Part shown: positions 6,911-10,358 of the stretch, piece after piece
Position numbering within the stretch: the first letter of the stretch is position 1
How the letters are laid out: each line of letters starts with the position of its first letter
Assembly: GCA_030824725.1 (NCBI GenBank)
Contig: JAPJRE010000119.1
Span: 1 to 10,358 of the forward strand
DNA length: 10,358 bases
Direction: 5' to 3'
Origin: Sphingomonas sp.
Lineage (GTDB): Bacteria; Pseudomonadota; Alphaproteobacteria; Sphingomonadales; Sphingomonadaceae
Notes under the pieces: model-generated
The model's input: only the letters and a program-made list of their open reading frames with translations
Told to the model about the DNA's origin: nothing
Database searches by the model: none
Translations under genes and position numbers: made by a program

Positions 6911-7570
6911 GTGCTGCGCCGGGTTTTCGTCGCCGGGCTGGCGCTGCTGGCGGTGTCCGCAGCGCCGGCGCCGCAGCAGTCGCGGCCGGTGCCCGGCCAG
7001 GTCCGGGTGCGGCTGGTGACGAGCTTGGGCGCGATCACGCTGGCGCTCGACGCCCGCCGCGCGCCCAGGACCGTCGCCAACTTCCTCGCCTATGTCGATG
7101 ACGGGCGGCTGGAGGGCACGACCTTCTACCGCACCGCGCGGCGCAAGACCGAGCCGACCAAGGGCTTCATCCAGGGTGGCGTCGGCACCGACGCCCGGCG
7201 CATGCTCGACCCGCTGCCTCTGGAGCCGACCAGCAAGACCGGGCTCAAGCACCTCAATGGCGCCATCTCGATGGCGCACGGACCGAACCCCAATTCGGCC
7301 AACGGCAATTTCTCGATCATGGTCGGCGACAATCCCGGGCTCGACGCGCGCGGTGCGAACCTCGGGTTCGCAGCGTTCGGTCAGGTGATTGGCGGGATGG
7401 ACGTGGTCCAGCGCATCCTCGCGCTCCCCAGCGGCGGCGGGCGCGACGTGATGAAGGGGCAGATGATCCTGAAGCCGGTGACGATCGTCCGCGCCGAGCG
7501 ACTGGACGGCGTGGCGAAGCCGACGGGGCGGGTGAAGCCGTGGCTGCTGGGGTTGAAGCCGGCGGGTTGA
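6911..7570 (+). CDS. Secreted cyclophilin-type peptidyl-prolyl cis-trans isomerase, divergent active site
   Basis: The 219-residue protein starts at a GTG 4 bases after the pyrG stop. It opens with a signal peptide (MLRR then hydrophobic LALLAVSAA; cleavage probably after Ala18), so it should act in the periplasm. The cyclophilin core is recognisable: RLVTSLGAITLALD near residue 34, APRTVANFL (51-59), TFYR (71-74, with the catalytic-type Arg), GFIQGG (85-90), HLNGAISMA (114-122) and FGQVIGGMDVVQRI (156-169). Compared with classical cyclophilins, the SQFFI segment reads GNFSI (132-136), and the His in KHVVFG is replaced (GFAAFG, 152-157). Catalysis may therefore be reduced or substrate choice altered; similar variants appear, as I recall, in other sphingomonad paralogues. 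The C-terminus after about residue 195 is a basic, Pro/Gly-containing tail of unknown role. Confidence 0.85.
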   Translation: MLRRVFVAGLALLAVSAAPAPQQSRPVPGQVRVRLVTSLGAITLALDARRAPRTVANFLAYVDDGRLEGTTFYRTARRKTEPTKGFIQGGVGTDARRMLDPLPLEPTSKTGLKHLNGAISMAHGPNPNSANGNFSIMVGDNPGLDARGANLGFAAFGQVIGGMDVVQRILALPSGGGRDVMKGQMILKPVTIVRAERLDGVAKPTGRVKPWLLGLKPAG

Positions 7571-7709
7571 GGCGGCGGGAGCCAAGCGCGCAATCCGGAC
7601 AGCGCCAATTCTCGCCAGTACCACGGCCTCTGGCGCGCTCAGGGGAAGCTCCCTCGCACCAGTCGCCCGGTGTCGAAGTCCGAGACTCGGCAATCATTTC
7701 CGATTGTTT

Positions 7710-7741
7710 CGCCGCACGGCAGCGCTTGCCACGTGCCGGCG
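7710..7741. other. Bulged hairpin between convergent genes
   Basis: CGCCGCACG (7710-7718) pairs with 7732-7741 over nine base pairs with one bulged C. It lies between the convergent 3' ends of the isomerase gene and the NmrA-like gene, where a bidirectional terminator would be useful, but no T-run follows on either strand. The rest of 7571-7758 holds no gene that I can support; short open frames there lack coding character. Confidence 0.3.
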
Positions 7742-7758
7742 CTCAGCGATTGCGGTAT

Positions 7759-8646
7759 TCAGGCTGCTAGGGCAGCGCGCAGCACCTCATCGAGTGAGGT
7801 CCATGCCATGTCGCTGTAACGATCATTGTCGAGCGGAGGCTCGAGCGCTCCTTCCCCGGCGAACAGGTTTCGCATGTACTGCATGCCCTGCCACGCGGGA
7901 TAGAGATCGTCCGGCCCGCCCGGTGCGATCCGTCTTGCGATCTGGATGGTCAGTCCGAGCGAACCGATCGTCCCGGCGGGAAGGACGCGATATGTGCTTC
8001 CCCGCACGCGGCTGACGGCTGCGGCGATGTCCCGGGCGCTGACCTGCGCGCCTGCAATCTTGAGCCAGCGCGGCGCTTCCGGATCGATTGCAGCCCTGGC
8101 CGTATAGCGAGCCGTGTCGGCGATGGTCGTGAAGTCCATCGGCTGATCGGCGCTGCCCCAGTACAGCACCCTCTTGATACGGTGCTGAATGATCGGAATC
8201 GTTCCGGTCAGCATGTCCATGAACGCCCCGTTGAGGATCGACGTCAAACGGATCGGGGCCGATTGTGCCTTCTCAAGAAACATGCGGCGAAGCGCGAGAT
8301 TCCGGTTGGACTTGGGCGGTACGCGGCGAAAGTCGATGGCGAAGTCAGATGGTATGAACCTCGCCGCCCCGGCTTGGACCGCGGCATCGAGCAGGCGCCC
8401 TTGTGCTCCGACGATGACCGGCTCCAGCCCGCTCAGCGCGGACACCACGCACTGTGCGCCGGATAGCGCGCGCGCGATGGAGTCGACATCGACGAAACTG
8501 CACTCCCTGACGACAAATCCTTTGTCGCGCAGGCTGCCGGCCGATGGACCGGGCCGCGCAAGCGCGATCACGGGCGCGTCGAGCGCTTCTAGCTCCCGAA
8601 CAATGCGTCCGCCTAGGTCCCCGGATGCACCAGCTACCACGATCAT
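7759..8646 (-). CDS. NmrA-like / atypical short-chain NAD(P)-binding protein
   Basis: The 295-residue protein has an N-terminal Rossmann motif GASGDLGG (residues 6-13, the GxxGxxG pattern of atypical SDRs). An acidic or Arg residue normally selects the cofactor after the second strand; here the segment reads LARPGPSAG (29-37), and the Arg favours NADP(H). Further marks are VVSALSGLEPVIVGAQGRLLDAA and RFIPSDFAIDF (96-106), the PSxF motif of the NmrA/isoflavone-reductase group, with Lys126 in the place of the active-site lysine of that group. It could be a redox-sensing regulator or a reductase; the substrate is unknown. The ATG at 8646 begins directly with the Rossmann strand; no strong ribosome site is seen. 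Codon choice (GTA, GCT, GGT, GCA, CTA, GGA near the start) is less GC-biased than in neighbouring genes, which suggests acquisition. Confidence 0.83.
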   Translation of the reverse strand: MIVVAGASGDLGGRIVRELEALDAPVIALARPGPSAGSLRDKGFVVRECSFVDVDSIARALSGAQCVVSALSGLEPVIVGAQGRLLDAAVQAGAARFIPSDFAIDFRRVPPKSNRNLALRRMFLEKAQSAPIRLTSILNGAFMDMLTGTIPIIQHRIKRVLYWGSADQPMDFTTIADTARYTARAAIDPEAPRWLKIAGAQVSARDIAAAVSRVRGSTYRVLPAGTIGSLGLTIQIARRIAPGGPDDLYPAWQGMQYMRNLFAGEGALEPPLDNDRYSDMAWTSLDEVLRAALAA

Positions 8647-8921
8647 CGTCGGTCGTCCCCGTTCACCTTGGAACCCAGCGGTGTTGGCTTACCACTTTTG
8701 ATCGGCAATCCTATAGGGTTCCAGGGCCACCTCCTTTCCGTCCTGTAAGCGTGCCAGCAGCTCGCATGCGCCCTTGGTCAAGCGCATGCGATCGGACCAG
8801 GCTACAAGGCTGGTTCCTGCATCGGTCCGGTGCGATCGGCCTAGATGCGGTCGGGCTGGAAACGGCCGAGCGGGTTGCGGCAGGAAGCGGGCGATCGCGA
8901 CCCCATCGGTCGCCCTGCAGC
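8647..8921. other. Intergenic region upstream of the NmrA-like gene, no clear gene
   Basis: This stretch separates the NmrA-like start from the hsp20 terminator. It has short open frames on both strands without convincing coding signal. The best is a 32-codon minus-strand frame (8689-8787, ATG to TAA) encoding MRLTKGACELLARL and ending DQKW; it lacks a ribosome site. It could be a remnant of a longer gene, because its frame stays open upstream. A strong inverted repeat at 8762-8791 is listed separately. Confidence 0.4.
8762..8791. promoter_or_regulatory. 10-bp inverted repeat upstream of the NmrA-like gene (operator candidate)
   Basis: TCGCATGCGC (8762-8771) and GCGCATGCGA (8782-8791) are perfect reverse complements with a 10-base spacer; the central CTTGGTCAAG (8773-8782) is itself nearly palindromic. 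Each arm contains the self-complementary GCATGC. The element lies about 115-145 bases upstream of the NmrA-like ATG. The arrangement, two half-turn-spaced palindromic arms, resembles a binding site for a dimeric or tetrameric regulator. No adjacent regulator gene is visible, so this is a structural observation only. Confidence 0.35.
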
Positions 8922-8956
8922 AAAGGAAAAGGCGCCCGGGCCAAAGCCCGGACGCC
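8922..8956 (-). terminator. Intrinsic terminator of hsp20
   Basis: Read on the minus strand, an 11-bp GC-rich stem (8946-8956 with 8931-8941, one G-U pair) closes a TTTG loop and is followed directly by TTTTCCTTT (8930-8922). It begins 52 bases after the hsp20 stop. Stem, tetraloop and T-tract fit a factor-independent terminator. Confidence 0.85.
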
Positions 8957-9008
8957 CCGTCGCGGCGCCTAAGGGAGGGGGAACGCCGCGAGCTCTCAGG
9001 TGCTGCCG

Positions 9009-9485
9009 TTACGCTGCGTTGGCCGTGCGATGGTCGATCGCGGCCGGCGCGCTGCCGGTACCCACCTGGATCTTCTTGGGCTTCATCGCCTCGGGCACTT
9101 CGCGCAGCAGCTCGATCGTCAGCAGGCCGTCGGCCAGGTTCGCATTCTCCACTCGCACGAAATCGGCGAGTTCGAAGCGGCGCTCGAAGCTGCGGTTGGC
9201 GATGCCCAGGTGCAGATAATTGCCCTGGTTGTTCTCATTCTCCCCGGCCTTCTTGCCGGCGACCAGCAGCAGGTTCTGCTGCGCGGTGATGTCGATCTCG
9301 TCCGCCTTGAAGCCGGCCACCGCGATGGTGATGCGATAGCGGTCTTCGGCAAGACGCTCGAGGTTGAAGGGGGGATAGTTTTCCGAATTCGCCTGGCGGG
9401 CGCTGGCTTCGAGCATATCGAACAGCCGGTCGAATCCGATCGCCGAGCGACGGAAGGGAGTAAAGTCGAGCTGACGCATCTTCAT
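9009..9485 (-). CDS. Small heat shock protein, IbpA/Hsp20 family
   Basis: The 158-residue protein is an ATP-independent holdase that binds unfolding proteins in the cytoplasm and passes them to DnaK/ClpB. The N-terminal part (FRRSAIGFDRLFDML, 11-25) matches IbpA-type N-termini. The alpha-crystallin domain runs from about NYPPFNLERL (37-46) through DRYRITIAVAGF (48-59) to ADGLLTIELLRE (118-129), the conserved strand. The C-terminal anchor is PKKIQV (136-141), an I-x-I/V motif needed for oligomer assembly. The start may be ATG 9485 (AGGAG 3 bases upstream) or ATG 9479 (9 bases downstream of AGGAG), which would shorten it by two residues. The gene stands alone, with its own heat-shock-like promoter, a hairpin over the ribosome site, and a strong terminator. 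All three point to tight heat control. Confidence 0.95.
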   Translation of the reverse strand: MKMRQLDFTPFRRSAIGFDRLFDMLEASARQANSENYPPFNLERLAEDRYRITIAVAGFKADEIDITAQQNLLLVAGKKAGENENNQGNYLHLGIANRSFERRFELADFVRVENANLADGLLTIELLREVPEAMKPKKIQVGTGSAPAAIDHRTANAA

Positions 9486-9507
9486 ATTCTCCTATGAGCA
9501 ATTTGAA
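9481..9507 (-). promoter_or_regulatory. ROSE-like RNA thermometer hairpin over the hsp20 ribosome site
   Basis: On the minus strand the 27 bases fold as UUCA/UGAA, an A-A mismatch, AUU/AAU, a bulged G, then CUC/GAG closing an AUAG loop. The pairing covers both the AGGAG ribosome site (9489-9493) and the start codon at 9483-9485. The UUGCU before AGGA is the conserved anti-ribosome-site motif of ROSE elements, in which one G is bulged or in a G-G pair and makes the stem easy to melt. ROSE elements are known upstream of alpha- and gammaproteobacterial small heat shock genes. The stem is short and weak, as expected for a thermometer. The fold was done by hand. Confidence 0.72.
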
Positions 9508-9579
9508 CGTCATGGGTCTCGATGCCCGGACAACTGCCGCGACACCGGTGCGAAGCCCGTTCGGCGCCTCGCCACATTG

Positions 9580-9607
9580 ATCTGGTGTTGCGGCTCGCGG
9601 ATTCAAG
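9580..9607 (-). promoter_or_regulatory. Heat-shock (sigma-32-like) promoter of hsp20
   Basis: On the minus strand CCCTCTTGAA ends at 9602, giving a good RpoH-type -35 core CTTGAA (9607-9602). A weaker -10 candidate, CCAGAT (9585-9580), follows after 16 bases. Transcription from here would give a leader of about 90 bases that contains the ROSE-like hairpin, a typical length for such leaders. The -35 is convincing; the -10 is only a partial match to CCCCAT. Confidence 0.45.
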
Positions 9608-9699
9608 AGGGCGCAATTCGGGCTAGGCGGCGCTAAACATCTGCTTCCTCGTTAAATCCTAACTAACAAGTGGAGATTGCGGCGACGATCTAGGGGAAC

Positions 9700-10268
9700 A
9701 TGATGAGCCTGCCACTGATTCCGCTGCTGCTGTTATCCAGTCGATGCCCGCCGCGCACGATCCCGCCGTGCCGGCACCCGCCGCAGCCGAGGAGCCGCAG
9801 CGCCAGGACGGCAACATCGTCGTGACCGCCAGGCGTCGCGAGGAGCGGATCCAGGAAGTGCCGGTCGCAATCTCGGTGCGGAGCGGCGCGACGCTGGCCG
9901 AGGCGGGGGCGTTCAACGTCGCGCGCATCCAGTAGTCGCAGCCGGCGCTGCAATTCTATTCTAGCAACCCGCGCAACACCGCGATCAACATCCGCGGGCT
10001 GGGCGCGCCGTTCGGCCTCACCAATGACGGGATCGAGCAGGGCGTCGGCTTCTATGTGACGGCGTCTAAATCGGGCGGGTCGGCGTCTCGACCTTCGACT
10101 TCGTCGATGTCGAGCGCGTCGAGGTGCTGCGCGGGCCGCAGGGCACGCTGTACGGCAAGAACACCACGGCGGGCGCGCTCAACGTCACGACGCGCAAACG
10201 ACGCGCAAACCGAGCTTCACGCCCGAGGTGCGCTACGAGGTCAGCGCGGCAATTACGACTTCCTCCAA
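9700..10268 (+). pseudogene. TonB-dependent receptor, 5' fragment with many lesions
   Basis: Pieces of an outer-membrane TonB-dependent receptor plug domain can be joined across frames. They are a signal-like start MMSLPLIPLLLLSS (ATG 9700, after AGGGGAAC), then NIVVTARRREERIQEVPVAISV, FYSSNPRNTAINIRGLGAPFG, VERVEVLRGPQGTLYGKNTT and AGALNVTTRKP, ending EVSA-NYDFLQ. Lesions seen are a frameshift near 9733-9743; CAG-to-TAG-like nonsense at 9933-9935; a one-base loss near 10057; a TAA at 10067-10069; an 11-bp tandem duplication at 10189-10210; and a one-base loss near 10249. The barrel is not visible. The neighbouring genes are intact, so general sequencing error is unlikely. The intact form probably imported a nutrient or siderophore across the outer membrane; the substrate cannot be told. 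Confidence 0.88.
10189..10210 (+). repeat. 11-bp tandem duplication inside the receptor pseudogene
   Basis: GACGCGCAAAC occurs twice in direct tandem (10189-10199, 10200-10210). Removing one copy restores the receptor reading frame as ALNVTTRKPSFTPEVRYE, so the duplication is a frame-breaking mutation, probably from replication slippage. Confidence 0.9.
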
Positions 10269-10276
10269 CTACCCCA

Positions 10277-10358
10277 CCCGCGCGGGGATGGCGCCGGTTT
10301 GGCGGAGTTGTCCGCCAATCGAATGAAGTGGATGCGAGGTTGGCGCGAAGTCGCGCCA
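10277..10358. repeat. Run of palindromes at the window end
   Basis: After receptor similarity stops, three dyads follow in 82 bases: CCCGCGCGGG (10277-10286), TTGGCGGA-GTTG-TCCGCCAA (10299-10318, 8-bp stem) and TGGCGCGA-AG-TCGCGCCA (10341-10358, 8-bp stem up to the window edge). No gene is visible here. The stretch could be a mobile-element end, a repeat-family junction or part of a downstream regulatory region; the sequence to the right is needed to tell. Confidence 0.55.

Noticed and set aside
5230..7080. 616-codon minus-strand frame antisense to pyrG
   Set aside because: It spans the pyrG gene and gaps on both sides, has no domain and reflects strong GC3 bias.
8689..8787. 32-codon minus-strand frame ahead of the NmrA-like gene
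   Set aside because: The amino-acid composition is plausible, but there is no ribosome site, no recognised family, and it contains the dyad; kept only as a note within the intergenic entry.
9652..9667. TTAA-N7-CTAAC, resembling a CtrA box
   Set aside because: It has one mismatch in a short, AT-rich motif and lies before a pseudogene; chance occurrence is likely.
1..10358. CRISPR array, tRNA, rRNA, transposase or phage genes
   Set aside because: No regularly spaced direct repeats, cloverleaf-like segments, conserved rRNA stretches or transposase/integrase motifs were found on reading both strands.

Overview
The window looks like chromosomal DNA of a sphingomonad-type alphaproteobacterium (Sphingomonas or a close relative). 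The basis is high GC with long antisense open frames, a zwf-pgl-edd Entner-Doudoroff cluster, the short type-2 form of ArgC, a secG-pyrG pair with an Ala/Pro-tailed SecG, a class of cyclophilin with a signal peptide, and a TonB-dependent receptor relic. The lineage call is by recognition and was not checked by search.

Left half, minus strand (1-4571). Read in the direction of transcription the order is a MarR-family regulator, a small stand-alone SH3-like protein, argC, zwf, pgl and edd (cut by the window edge). The SH3-like gene is coupled to argC by an ATGA overlap, and pgl ends on the base before the edd ATG. Two long perfect inverted repeats interrupt this run: a 22-bp-arm hairpin 5 bases after argC, and a 29-bp-arm paired REP-like element between zwf and pgl. 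Zwf, Pgl and Edd are three successive steps from glucose-6-phosphate to 2-keto-3-deoxy-6-phosphogluconate; ArgC belongs to arginine synthesis.

Middle, plus strand (4811-7570). A divergent intergenic region with a short palindrome leads to secG, then pyrG (CTP synthase, with all glutaminase residues present) and, 4 bases after pyrG, a secreted cyclophilin-type prolyl isomerase whose active site departs from the classical one. A bulged 11-bp hairpin sits in the short secG-pyrG gap.

Right part (7571-10358). An NmrA-type NAD(P)-binding protein on the minus strand has less biased codon use than its neighbours and may be acquired. Then comes a minus-strand small heat shock gene (IbpA/Hsp20 type) with a strong intrinsic terminator, a heat-shock-like promoter, and a hairpin over its ribosome site and start codon that matches the ROSE family of RNA thermometers. 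Divergent from it is the 5' part of a TonB-dependent receptor broken by at least six lesions, including an 11-bp tandem duplication. Receptor similarity ends near 10268 and the last 80 bases are a run of palindromes.

No tRNA, rRNA, CRISPR array or transposase gene was seen. The most useful leads are the ROSE-like thermometer, the SH3-only gene wedged between marR and argC, and the paired repeat inside the Entner-Doudoroff cluster.
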